Shown piece after piece: positions 1 through 10,692 of a stretch of 64,000 nucleotides of DNA. Below the pieces are notes generated by a model that searched no databases, was not told the origin of the DNA, and was given only the letters and a program-made list of their open reading frames with translations. Location of the stretch: the NCBI GenBank assembly GCA_022496805.1, contig CM040093.1, positions 7,464,213 to 7,528,212 on the forward strand, written 5' to 3'. The stretch is from Pohlia nutans. Taxonomy: Eukaryota > Streptophyta > Bryopsida > Bryales > Mniaceae. Position numbers and translations under genes: made by a program. Every line of letters begins with the position of its first letter. Position 1 is the first letter of the stretch.

Positions 1-154
1 CATGTGTCGAGAATCTACGAGTTTGTAGAGCAGCGTTTAGAGCTAATTTTGTAACAAAAAAGTGACTTGAGATGGATGTGGTGGAAAATGAAGTCCATTC
101 CCAAAAAAAAATTCTACCACATGTGCTACAAAGCATCTGAATTGACTAAGGTAT
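1..154. repeat. End of a ~290-bp tandem repeat array (left piece)
   Basis: This stretch matches the second half of the repeat unit found in tandem from 6951 onward (the words catgtgtcgagaatctacga and gaattgactaaggta occur in both). It ends abruptly at aaggtat (148-154), after which the sequence is unrelated. The array therefore probably continues to the left of the window and was split by the block 155-6951. Confidence 0.8.
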
Positions 155-531
155 TTGAGCCTATTTCTGGCCGTTTAAGATTTTAATGTAGTTATTCAAG
201 CAATTAACCTTCAAGAAAAATTACAAAGCTTAGGAATAGAAGAAGAATATAATGTATGTTAAATTTTTATTTTTGATCAAGGATGTATTTACAATGTAAT
301 TTCAAAGTTGAAAGTAGTAGCTTCCTTTTGATGAACATAACTTGGCTTGAATATGAGCACATGGTGTCCTTCTAGCAATACACATGCACTCATAAAAATT
401 CCCAAAATCATCTGTAACCGAGCTAAGGTTGATCTATTTATGGGACGTTTAACTTGAAATATTACCCTACAAACAACTAAGAACCACTCATGTGGCACCT
501 TGTCCTAATGGACCAAGTTTCCCTATCTTTA

Positions 532-885
532 GAGTTATCCGTAAACTAAAGGGTTGAGTGGGCCTTGGTTTGACTAAAATTTGGAGAAACGAAAACTATT
601 GAGAGAAGTTCTAGGAAATCAAAAGAATGGGTGAGTGGGGACGGTCTAGGTATATATACCGAGAATCTATTGCCAAAAAAGGGGCTAGCAATGACCTTCT
701 TCATGTGTGTCGATGAATAATAGAAACTTGGGTGAGAAGTTTTTTAGCACCGATTTTGGTGCTTTCAAAGTTTGCATCCACAATTTTTTTAGTGCCCGAC
801 ACATGTTCTTTTTTGAGAATTAATGTCACTATTCACTCAAACTATGGTCCACTCACCCACTTTTGAGGGACTTTACGGATAACTC
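532..885. mobile_element. MITE with ~45-bp imperfect terminal inverted repeats
   Basis: The left end GAGTTATCCGTAAACTAAAG and the reverse of the right end GAGTTATCCGTAAAGTCCCT share a perfect 14-base start, then continue with matching GTTGAGTGGGCC and GGTGAGTGGACC blocks. There is no coding content. I could not define a target duplication, so the superfamily is open (long inverted ends would fit a Mutator-like element). Confidence 0.65.
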
Positions 886-1539
886 TTTTGTGTTTGAAAA
901 TGTCAAAAAGTTGGCCACCAAGGCTCCATAATGGTGCTGTAAAGACCTACGCACTACAACTCAACCTCCCTGTCTAACGACTTGATTCAAAGAAGTCACC
1001 ACGAATAGAACTGTGAGTCTCAATTGTCACCCCGAAGATAGAAAAATGAGAGCCTTGGGCCACTATATTCAGACTTTCATCTAGTCATCGTCAGAGTGGG
1101 CGTTGCTATTTCGAACACTGGCTGCATGTACGTTTACTGTCTATGCATGGACAATGGCTACATGGTTGATGTGCACTAGACCTGCGCCGTCAATGTCTTC
1201 CACAATAGCAGCTGCGTTGTTCTCGACGTGCATTGCAGTTGTAATGGGATCTCCGGATTTCTCATTGTAGCTGGCCGAAGCTGTGCATGGACTCGCCTCT
1301 GGTCCAGCTTATTCTCCGCTGCCGACGTCCACCTTGGCCATAAATCGCGGATCGTAGCGATGCACCCACATGGGTGGGTTTGGAAGAGACACCTCATCTA
1401 CACTCCCGATGCCATACTTCATTGCTCGTTGTTTTGCCAACCTGCAAGCCATGCTTTTTTTGCACACCTCATGTAGAACTCTATTGAAGCGTCCGTCTTG
1501 AGCGCTAGGTACTAGAGCAGGGGCATTCTTGAGAAGCCA
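886..1539. other. No supported gene
   Basis: Richer in G/C than its surroundings between about 1060 and 1530, with short overlapping reading frames on both strands, but no protein-like motif that I recognise. It lies just downstream of the transposase remnant and may be its 3' flank. Confidence 0.5.
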
Positions 1540-4500
1540 CTACAAGCGCTTCGCTGCCTCTCGAATAGCCTTAGTAGTCCATTTCTCTGCAAATGCTTCT
1601 TTGACACATGCATCACTAGCTCTTTGAATCTTCTCTGCTTGCTTACGTTGCTTTTCAATTGCACGAACTTCCTTTTTCCGTTCACCTTTAAGCTTTTGAA
1701 GCTCTGCCTCCCTCGTAGGTTTCTCTTTTTGCTCCGCCTTTAGTTCCATAGCCTGCAAGTATTGGTTACTTGTCAGCAAAATACTCTTACCATAGTCAAC
1801 CAATGGTTCTTCTTGAGTCTTTCGGCGCCGTGGCTGAACTGGAACTTTTGGCAGCTGTAGAATTCGCTCAATCGAGGCTCCCTTTTCAACTTCAGCTATT
1901 ATGCCTGCTGGTCTCCCATCCGCTCCATAAACGGCAGACTCATCATTTTCGATTTCAGGCTTGAAGGTGCCAACGAAGAAGTGCTTTCGATTAGGTTGGA
2001 TTCTAGTATGCACTCATCCAATATGGCCTCCAATGCTGGATCTTCATCCTACTCTTGCTCATCTTCCTTGTCTGGCATCTCAGTGTCTTCCATGTCGTCA
2101 AATTCGTCTTCTATGATTGACTGTTTATGCTCCGTTTGTAGCGCAACTACTTGTGTGAATTGCTCTGAAGGTGACATATACTTGTCAATTGCATTCAGGT
2201 TCAAGGGCCAAATACCCGTGGCATAGAAGCCAACTGTATGTTAGTTTTTGTTAAAGCCCTCTGTAGAGAAGCTGATACCCAGTGAGCAAGCACCTGCTTC
2301 GTGGCTCCTCGTCCTTTGTTACTCAAGGTCCAAGCGTCTCTATACCTTTTGAATGCTTTCTAAATCCACCAAACACACCAACATCTAATGGCTTCAAGGC
2401 GTGACTTGTGTGTGATGGCAAAGTCACAATGTCTAATCCAACGTGCATGGCTTTGTGCACAACTTGGAGAGTGGCGTGCGAGTTGTGGCCATCCATAACA
2501 AGCAAGTAACGATTTGTAGGTGAGACTCCACCCCTGGGTGAAAGCATGGTAAACTGAACCACTTGTGATTCATGTGAAAAAACAACAATGCAGGGTCCAA
2601 AAATCTATTAATTTTTTTTTTTGTGATTTTTTTTTGTGGATTAAATAAAAGATACAATGTTTAACAAAGCCTAACCAAAAAAATTGAAAAAATCATGTTC
2701 AATAAGTATTTATGTGTGTTATAGTAAGGTTAAAGCGGTTAAAATTGGAAAAGTAGTTCTGACCGAATTGAAAAGTAGATATAAAACATGTTGAAATTGC
2801 ATTAAATATTTATTTTTTCAAGAATTTTTTTCTTTGGAGCCCTGGAATGTACAATGAACTTATAGAATATATAATTTATATTTATATTGAACATGATTCA
2901 ATTCATTAGATTTGCTCCCAAAATTTGTTTTAGACATCTATTTTCAAGCTTTACTTTTAGCAACTTTTTTTAATATTTTAATTTGAAACTTTGGATTGAA
3001 GTAACTAATAGAACTATGGAGGGCTCTACCAAATTAGAACTTAAATATATGAATTTTTAGTCGTAATTTATGACCTTTGACCAAGAAAATTGTAATTTCA
3101 GCACTAATGATGACTTTAATGGTTCAGTTTACCGTGCTTTCATCCCCTGCTTTCTAATGCTTGTATAAAGTGTGATAGTCAGTGTGAGAAAAGAACGTTC
3201 ATCCACCCTTCCAGCTGCATTGCCATACTAGCTCCATCCTCACAGTGCTCAATATAGTTCTCTCTCATTCTTTTGCCTCTAAAGATATAAAGCCCTAGAA
3301 TATTGTCTCTACTTGCACTTATGCATGATAGAACTGTGAGCCACTCACAATCGTTAGGAATCAAGGAATGCATTGTTTTACAACTTGTTTTTTGCCTATA
3401 CTAATCCACCACCATTCCTTCCTGCGTGGGCTCCACTTTCGTCACAATTCCAGATCCGATCTTGTGTATATTGATGAGTGTTGTATAGCACCTGGAGGTT
3501 CCTATAAAAGAAAGCCACATTCTCTGGACATGACCCTTTTGCACATGCAAATCCTAATCCTTGTGAATTTCTAAGTATCAAATCTGGATGTCATTTCTTA
3601 AACCATTTGATCCAGCTGTCTCCAGGAATGCCATCTCTAAATGGCGTTACTATTTTCTGTACAATTGTTGCTACTTTCAAACGCAATTGCTGCATTGACA
3701 GAGGATGGCCAATTTCTTGCATCTTTGTCATATAAGCTTTCAGAGCACTCTCCTCCTCTGTACTTAATACTATAGGCGGCCCTCTCTTTTGACTAGTGTT
3801 TCTCCATAAACATAATCTGCTAGTGAGCTCGGTGGAATATCAAAATACCTGGCTATAGTTTTATATGCCCTCCAGCCTCCACTGCTAAAATTGTTGACTT
3901 CAATGTTGCATTTGTCCAACATCCAGTCTTGCTTTTGGATTGAGGTTGCCGAACATGTGCTGGTAGGCTACTACGCACTACAGGTGCCAAATCTGCTAGA
4001 ACAGCCTACTGTAACGACATACTACTCAAATTTCAACATGATGCATCTATCGTGACTGGAGCTTCTTGTCCTCCTCTTATGACTTGACATTTAGCTGCTA
4101 AATTCAATGTCCTTGTGTCGATGTGCATCGCTTCACCTGTGAAGTTTGACGTCACTATGTTGACGTGCATGGGCTAAGGAATTGTGTCGGGCATTGTAGC
4201 AAGTCCAACCTGCGAACTTGATCCGAATCGGAAGGATGCTGCAGGCTACGTAGCACCCAATTGTTCTGAGTTCACTCCTGCTTGTCTAACCCGGGACCCT
4301 AGCACTGAAGCTCTGGATCCGAAGGTTGAATTCACTACATGCTCTTGCCTCCAAACTGCAGTAATACAGGCGACTGGAGCTCGTGTCGTGAATGCCAACG
4401 TCAGTGGTCCGTATTCGACTACTGCTGCTGGACTGTCAAGGGTACCACCCACAAATACAGTCCCCTGCCTATGCTAATATAATTCAGCGTTTGATCTACT

Positions 4501-4644
4501 TTGAAGGCCTACTCGTTGGCAACCTCTCACAGTCGCAGTAGGTGCTCCACTCGGCATGTTCACTCCTATCACAGTCCTAGTATCTCTAGCTTGTAAACTA
4601 GAATCTCTTATAAAAGAGGACTCTCCTCCCTGATAAGTATCCAT
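1540..4644 (-). pseudogene. Decayed pogo/Tigger-like transposase (DDE_1 superfamily endonuclease)
   Basis: Remnant of the cut-and-paste transposase of a pogo/Tigger-type element. Reading leftwards, a possible variable N-terminal region starts near 4644. The recognisable part starts at an ATG at 3922 and contains a helix-turn-helix/CENPB-like region (TPFRDGIPGDSWIKWF near 3600-3650), the first catalytic Asp in NCDESG followed by AGRNGG (about 3400-3470), EWLTVLS then YIFRGKR, the second Asp in LLVMDGHNSHA (about 2470-2510), LPSHTSHALKPLDVGVFG, the family hallmark GIWPLN near 2200, and a charged coiled C-terminal tail with PLVDYGK to 1540. It is broken by in-frame TGA codons (one at 3179-3181, one in FKK-stop-HPD), further stops in the tail, a frameshift near 3790, and a 610-bp MITE. 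It cannot make an active enzyme. The family assignment is secure; the N-terminal extension is inferred. Confidence 0.85.
2536..3145. mobile_element. 610-bp MITE inserted in the transposase reading frame
   Basis: Left end GGGTGAAAGCATGGTAAACT, and the reverse of the right end GGATGAAAGCACGGTAAACT, extend as inverted repeats of about 26 bases. The 3-bp target CCT lies on both sides (2533-2535 and 3146-3148). Taking the element and one CCT out rejoins the transposase codons around ALES/RGGVSP in frame, which fixes the borders. The interior is AT-rich and non-coding. A 3-bp duplication would suit a PIF/Harbinger- or CACTA-like element, though the ends match neither canonical form. Confidence 0.85.
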
Positions 4645-4854
4645 GGTAATTAACTTGACAACTTCACTCGTTACAATTCTCTTACCGTTTCAAACTTTGG
4701 TCCCTACATGTATGTACATCTATCACCTTTGCACACTCACACTCTCATGCAAGTTGTCACACTAATGTAGAGGCAATTTCATACTCATTCACTCAAAGTG
4801 CACATACAAATTTTCCCACAACACTACTAGAAAATCACGACCAAATCAACAGAA

Positions 4855-5045
4855 AATCAACTCATTTCTGTTGGTCCGTGCACTGTAAGTGCCTTATTCA
4901 TTGATTTCTAACTTTCTGTAAATGCAACAACAGAAGTCGCCTGATTTCTGTTGGTCCGTGCACTATAAGTGCCTTTTTCACTGATTTCTGTTGATTTGTG
5001 CACTATAAGTGCTTTTTTCACAAATTTTTATCTTTCTGTAACATT
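4855..5045. repeat. Subterminal tandem repeat inside the CACTA element
   Basis: Three copies of a block containing gatttctgttggtccgtgca followed by ctataagtgcctttttca, the third degenerate. It sits just inside the left end, where CACTA elements keep transposase-binding repeats. Confidence 0.7.
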
Positions 5046-5088
5046 AGAGGAAATCTAAAGCCTCATCAAAACCGCGAATTCTCATGCA

Positions 5089-5138
5089 TATAAATAAATA
5101 AAATAAAATAAAATAAAAATAAAAATAAAAAATAAAAT
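5089..5138. repeat. (TAAAA)n-like microsatellite
   Basis: A run of ataaaataaaataaaaataaa type units. Confidence 0.85.
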
Positions 5139-5400
5139 CTCATGTGGATCTCTGACAGCATATCGACCACATCAAGTTGGATAATAATTCTTTAATATTT
5201 TTTAATATATTCTTAATATAAAACAAAATAAAAATAAAACAAAACAGTTTTAAAATAATTTTTGAGCATTATAAAAACATTTTTTAAACATTTTTGTAAT
5301 ACTTAATATTATTATTTTATTAAAAATTTATAAAAAATTCAAATTAATTTTATTTACAAAAATAACAAAAAAAAAAGTTTTTTCAATTTTTTTTGGGAGT

Positions 5401-5760
5401 GGATCAGGTAGGCTTTTATTTGTACTTACAAAAAGTTTCAACAAATTCCAGAATTTTTTTTTTCAACGAAATTTTGATGGCTGGGAGTTGTTGTTTTTTT
5501 CTATAGTAGACTTCGGATATTTTTAGCGATGTCAAAAACATTTTTTTCTACAAATTTTTTTTTGCATTGGATCAGGCAGGCTTTTTTCTCTACCTAGAAA
5601 AAGTTTCGGAAAATTCAAAAAATATTTTTTTTTCGACGAAATTTTGATGGCCGGGAGCTGTTTTTTTTTCCACAGCAGACTTTGAATATTTTTAGCGATG
5701 TCAAAAACTTTTTTTTGGAAGTGGATTAGGCAGGCTTTTTTCTATATCTATAAAAAAAAT
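5401..5760. repeat. ~155-170-bp tandem repeat, just over two copies
   Basis: The words ggatcaggtaggctttt, ggatcaggcaggctttttt and ggattaggcaggctttttt begin near 5401, 5569 and 5723. Each of the first two is followed by acgaaattttgatggc and tttttagcgatgtcaaaaa. It lies inside the CACTA element. Confidence 0.75.
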
Positions 5761-6044
5761 TAAAATTTTCTAAAAACATATTTTTTGGGTATCAAAGACG
5801 AAAGTTATTTTTAGTTGAACCCCCTTCTATTAAAATGTCTAAAAAAACTTCACAACATATTGGATCAAAGTAAAATTTTTACCACTAATACTAGACTTTA
5901 AAACGCAACTTTTCCAATAATTTTTGTTAAAATCGGACACCGTATGAAGGAGAAACAAGCCTTCAAAGTCTACTAAAATTGTCAAAAGTCCAAATTTTTG
6001 ATGTCGAAATTTATAAGTAACAATAAGTAGTCGGTTGTAGCACA

Positions 6045-6120
6045 AAGCAACTCACCAATGGTGTGTTGGTAAGATCTTGTAGTTGTCATGTAGGAGGTCT
6101 CGTGATCAAACCCGGTGGGC
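6045..6120 (+). repeat. tRNA-like (SINE-type) fragment
   Basis: gatcaaacccggtggg resembles a pol III B box, preceded at SINE-like distance by ggtgtgttggtaagatcttg as a possible A box. There is no cloverleaf and no tail, so this is a decayed SINE head rather than a tRNA gene. Confidence 0.35.
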
Positions 6121-6372
6121 GGAGATGTTAGGATATGGTAGTCTTGGCAACCGGAAATTGTGGCTCGGGCAGTTGGATATTAGGGCCCGGGCAGTTGAAA
6201 ACTACAGCCCGGGCAGTGGGAATTTTTTTCCGGGCAGTTGAATTTTTTTGTCTGGGTAGCCGGAAATTTTCGTCCGGGCAGTCGGAAAATTATGGTATGG
6301 GAAGCTGAAATTTTTATTTCAGGTAGTAGAATTATTATTTTTGTGTAGTTGAATTTTTTTGACCAAAACAAC
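6120..6372. repeat. Minisatellite of ~30-bp units around CGGGCAGT(C/T)G
   Basis: About eight degenerate units with the core ccgggcagttgaaattttt. It is inside the right half of the CACTA element. Confidence 0.7.
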
Positions 6373-6495
6373 AAAAAGCAAACAACATATCTCTGTTGAA
6401 AGATGTCCAGATCAACTTGTCCAAATCAACTCCCATTATCAACAATTCTCTGTTGATTTTTTGTTGTTTTGGACACATATTTTCTAGTAGTGCAA

Positions 6496-6950
6496 CCACC
6501 TTTCAACTTCAATCATGCAGAGAATGAGAGTCTTGCATTGCATTGTTACACATATACATGCAAGTTTGAAAGAACAAATAATCTAAGAGTGTGATGATGG
6601 TTGTCCTTAAGCGGCCCTTTATTGTTTGTAATCCACTTGTATCATGCCCTGAATTACATCACATTCTACATGAATCTATAAGTTAGCGGCTCATAACACG
6701 ATCCTATTACACTTAACAAACAGGTGCCACCTCAAAGATGGCCAACTGTGTCATAAAAGAGGAAGACTGCACCCACATTTTCATCCGCTCATCGCCCCAA
6801 AACTACCATGTCCACGTATATATTCATATGTGCATGTCACAACTCCGTCAAACTAACGTCAGGTTTGTTTATAGAACATTACCTCATGACTTTGAAGCCA
6901 ATTTTAGGTCCCGAAAATGTGAGGGGTCCCCAAAACAGGCTCAATTCTCG
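6496..6950. other. No supported gene; right flank of the 6.8-kb insertion
   Basis: One open frame (6738-7076, plus) runs from here into the satellite array and has no recognisable motif, so I do not call it. The last ~60 bases hold the inverted counterpart (aaaacaggctcaa) of the left edge near 155. Confidence 0.4.
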
Positions 6951-6951
6951 A

Positions 6952-8720
6952 AAGGTATAATCAAGACTGCAACCCATCGTGAATATAACATCAGATGGGA
7001 AACATGTATATTAGGGAATGTCTGGAAGTTTGAGAGGCGTTTGGAGGGAGATAGAATTTGTTGGAAATTTCATTAGATGGGGAATGCACCCCATGTGTTC
7101 AAAATCTATGAGTTTCTAGTCGCAGCTCTTAAAGCTCGCTTTATAACAAACAACTAACTTGAGATGGATGTCATGGGGAGTAAAGTCCATTCCCGAAACA
7201 ACTTTTTCTACCACATGTGCCACAAGGCATCTGGACTGACTAAGGTATAATCAAGAGTCCAACCCATCATGGATATGACACCAGATGGGACACATGTATG
7301 TTGGAGAATGTCTTGAACTTTGAGAGGAGTTTGGAGGGAGATAGAATTTGCTTGAAATTTCATTGGATGGAGAGTGCACCCCATGTGTCTAGAAGCTACG
7401 GGTTTCTAGTAGCAGCATTTAAAACTAACTTTATAACAAACAATTGACATGGGATGGATGTGATGGGTAGTGAAGTCAATTCCCTAAACAACTTCTTCTA
7501 CCACGTCTACTACGAAGCATCTCGATTGACTAGGGTATAATCAAGACTGCAACCCATTGAGAATATGACACTAGATGGGACTCATGTACGTTGGGGAATG
7601 TCTTGAAGTTTGGGAGGATATTCAAGGGAGATAGAATTTGTTTGAAATTTCATTGGATGTGGAATGTACCCCATGTGTCAAGAATCTACGAGTTTCTAGT
7701 AGCAGCTTTTATACCTAACTCTATAAGAAGCAACTGACATGTCACAGATGTGATGGAAAATGAAGTCCATTTCCAAAACACTTTTTCTGATACATGTTCT
7801 ACAAAGCATCTGAATTGACCAAGGTGTAATCAAGACTACAACATGTCATGGTATGACACCACATGAGACACATGTACATTGGGGAATGTTTTGAAGTGTG
7901 AGAGGAGTTTGGAGGGAGATAGAATATGTTTGAAATTTCATTGGATGGGGAATGCACCCCATGTGTCGAGAATCTACGAGTTTCTAGTAGTAGCTTTTGG
8001 TGCTAATTTTATAACCAACAACTAACTTGAGATGGATGATTGTGATGGGAAATGAAGTGCATTTCCAAAACAATGTCTCTACCACTTGTGCTACGAAGCA
8101 TTTGAACTGACTAAGGTATAATCAAGACTACAACCTATCGTGGATATAACACCAGATGGGACAAATGTATGTTAGGAAATATCTTGAAGTTTGAGCGGAA
8201 TTTGGAGGGAGATAGAATTTGTTTGAATTTTCATTCAATGGAGAGTGCACACCATGTGTCAAGAATTTAGGAGTTTCTAGTAGCAACTTTTAGAGCTAAC
8301 TTTATAACAAACAACTGACTTGAGATGGATGTGATGGAAAATGAAGTGGTTTCCATAATAGTTTTTCTACCAGATGTGTGACAAAGCATTTGAATTGACT
8401 AAGGTATAATCAAGACTGCAACCCATCGTGAATATGACACTTGATGAGACACATGTATGTTAGGGAATGTCTTGAAGTTTGAGAGGAGTTTGGAAGGAGA
8501 TAGAATTTGTTTGAAATTTCAGCGGATGGAGAGTGCACCCCATGTGTGAAGAATCTAAGAGTTTCTAGCAACAACTAACTTTAGAACAAACAACTGATAT
8601 GAGATGAATGTGATGGAGAATGAAGTCCATTCCTAAAGCATTTCTTTTACCTCATGTACCACGATGCATCTGAATTGACCAAGTTATCATCGAGAGTGCA
8701 AGCCATTGTGGATATGACAC
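6952..8720. repeat. Tandem array of ~290-bp units (six copies plus a partial)
   Basis: The phrase aaggtataatcaaga and its variants recur at about 6952, 7242, 7532, 7821, 8113, 8401 and 8681, giving spacings of 290, 290, 289, 292, 288 and 280 bases. Each unit has the same order: tggagggagatagaattt, gcaccccatgtgtc, gagtttctag, acttgagatgga, aagtccattccc, then the next unit. Divergence is moderate and there is no conserved frame, as in a dispersed satellite. Confidence 0.93.
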
Positions 8721-9006
8721 GTGATAGCCTAATTGAATTCAACCCAATATGCTTTTTGTTAAAATAGTGTTTTAGTATAAATGATATGATTAGACTTGGT
8801 TCATCTTATTTTCATTTGTTTGTAACTAAAGTCTTAGATCATGTAATAAGAAAGAATATTTGAAACAAGTGTTTCAACCATTTCTTCAATTTCTTTATGA
8901 ATATATTGAGATTCAATATGAAAGTTTGTTGATTCCCTCCTTAGACAAAGACTACACGAAGACTTTTATTCTTTGAAAGTCTACTTCCTCTTGAGCACCC
9001 TTTTCA
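8721..9006. other. No gene seen
   Basis: AT-rich sequence between the tandem array and the hAT-type MITE. Confidence 0.5.
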
Positions 9007-9014
9007 CATTGTCC

Positions 9015-9279
9015 CTTGGGAAGTCACTTAGTGTAAATTTTGGGTACATATGAGCGTACAAAGAGTATTTAATGGGGGCTATGAAATAATAGGAATATTA
9101 TACTATTTATAGTATATTTAGGGTATATTACATGAATATATTCTAAAATATTCCCAAATTGGTTTTATAACACCCTACATTACTTCTATAAATTTATAAT
9201 TTTTATCTCAAATGAATAAAAGACACCTTATATTTGTTCTCTCATAGTTATCTAAATTCTTGACAGTGACTTCCCCGGG
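9015..9279. mobile_element. hAT-type MITE, 265 bp, 8-bp target duplication
   Basis: The 8-bp word CATTGTCC stands on both sides (9007-9014 and 9280-9287). Inside are the inverted ends CTTGGGAAGTCACTTAGTG and, in reverse, CCCGGGGAAGTCACTGT. A second, partly degraded copy of this family lies in the other orientation at about 49590-49748. An 8-bp duplication is the hAT signature. Confidence 0.85.
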
Positions 9280-9287
9280 CATTGTCC

Positions 9288-10542
9288 ACTTATGAATGAT
9301 TTAAAATAAAAGATATAAAAACTAAAAAATAAATCATAACAAATACAAAGATGATTTTGACAATGCTTCACGAATATATCCTCCTTTTCTATTAGTTGAA
9401 GTCTATTTTTGGATATGTTATGCATCTATGTAGGTTGGAAGCAAGTCTTGAAACATAGCATGAAGTATCCCTATGTTCGTTGGCCATTTAAATTCAAAAC
9501 TTGCTTCCAAACATTCTTTCCTAAAACAATGTTTAAATTTTCATCTTTTTTTGTTTTAAATAAACATAACCATATGACCTTTTAATTATCTTGATTGAGG
9601 ATGTCTTTCTAAACTTCTAAAGTGCAAAGTGTCACCAATTGCAAGATCTTAATGCTTGAATTTCAAAAACTAGTTTTTTTCAACCATTACCCAAGATGAA
9701 GTTTCTCCTTTCAAACTGTTTTTTTTTAAATTGCATATGTCCTATACTCCTATAGCATGTGCAAGAAAATCTAATGGTGAGAAAATAAGTTGAAAATGTA
9801 TTTTAAAAAATCAATCAAATTATTGCATATTCAGTATTGGAAAATGTAATAAATGTAAGGAGGTACACGTGCAAGAGAAATACTAAATTGCTAACAACTC
9901 AAACATAAAATTAAAAATGTCAAGCCCAATGGTAAGAATGTTGTAGTTGACCATAATACCTTCTATGTTTGTTTTTTATTTTATTTTATCATTTAAATTT
10001 AGATTTTAGTAATGAAAGTTGAGTTCAAAGAACTAAAAAAAAAATGCGAAAAGGTGCCATATTTTCCCGAAAATAAAATTCTTCGTAACTTTTGTCTCAT
10101 AAGTTATATTAGAATGATTCAAAGTTTTCTATGTATATATGAATTTGTACAACCAAATCCAAAAAGAAAAATCAGTATTTTGTTGAAATAAATAACTAAA
10201 TGAAGTTTTTGTGGTTGTATGGGATGCTTGTATTTGGATGAAAAACTAAAATTATTCTAGAATATATTAGAAGTAAGATAATATAAATGTAAGACATTTA
10301 TAGATAGTCACTTTCATTTGTTTAAAATGATTACATACGGTCATAGATTGAGTATAAAATACCACTTTGTCATTTTAAGATATTAATATTAGTCAGATTG
10401 CCCAATACTGACTCATTTGAATTAATTTCTTTAAATTGAAGCAAATTTCATTCCGATTTGAAAATTTCTTAACTTCTTATGTTTATTTTTGTTAACATTT
10501 GTAGGATATTGATTTCCAAGAATATTCTTTACAAATCTTGTA
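9288..10542. other. No gene; diverged dispersed repeat
   Basis: AT-rich. The part from about 9770 to 10080 resembles 62580-62890 in the order of its words (aagttgaa, aaatactaaattgctaa, aatgtcaa, gtaagaatgtt, gttcaaagaa), so both are relics of one repeat family of unknown type. Confidence 0.5.
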
Positions 10543-10692
10543 TATCGTAGTTTATTAGTAGGTTTGGTAGTCACATGCCTAATATTATATCAATTTTATA
10601 AATAGATTTAGCTAAAAATGAATATAACCTGATTTTTTAGGCATTTATTTTAACAATTACTTTTTTGCCAAACTTGCTAGCAAACTACGGTA
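10543..10692. mobile_element. 150-bp MITE, TACCGTA-type ends
   Basis: Left end TATCGTAGTTTATTAGTAGG and the reverse of the right end TACCGTAGTTTGCTAGCAAG pair over about 28 bases. Outermost TA on both sides may be the target duplication. Related ends occur at 14852-15050. Confidence 0.7.

Larger units (their letters stand above)
4822..6492. mobile_element. Non-autonomous CACTA (En/Spm-type) element, 1.67 kb
   Basis: The ends are CACTACTAGAAAATCACG and, in reverse, CACTACTAGAAAATATGTG (14 identical bases), flanked by the 3-bp duplication CAA (4819-4821 and 6493-6495). The subterminal regions carry repeated atcaac/gttgat words on both sides, typical of CACTA elements. No transposase is present: the interior is simple and tandem repeats plus a tRNA-like piece. 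The sharp ends suggest it is younger than the transposase remnant next to it. Confidence 0.92.
155..6951. mobile_element. ~6.8-kb insertion splitting the tandem array (candidate composite transposon)
   Basis: Both edges abut the tandem repeat, and the word aaggtat is present on each side (148-154 and 6952-6958), as expected for a target duplication. Just inside are imperfect inverted ends: TTGAGCCTATTT on the left and, read in reverse, TTGAGCCTGTTTT about 7 bases inside the right edge. The interior holds a decayed pogo/Tigger-like transposase, so this may be the body of that element carrying later insertions (532-885, 2536-3145, 4822-6492). The asymmetry of the ends leaves the exact borders open. 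Confidence 0.45.

Noticed and set aside
4184..4477. 97-codon open frame on the plus strand
   Set aside because: It opposes the N-terminal part of the transposase remnant and has no recognisable content.
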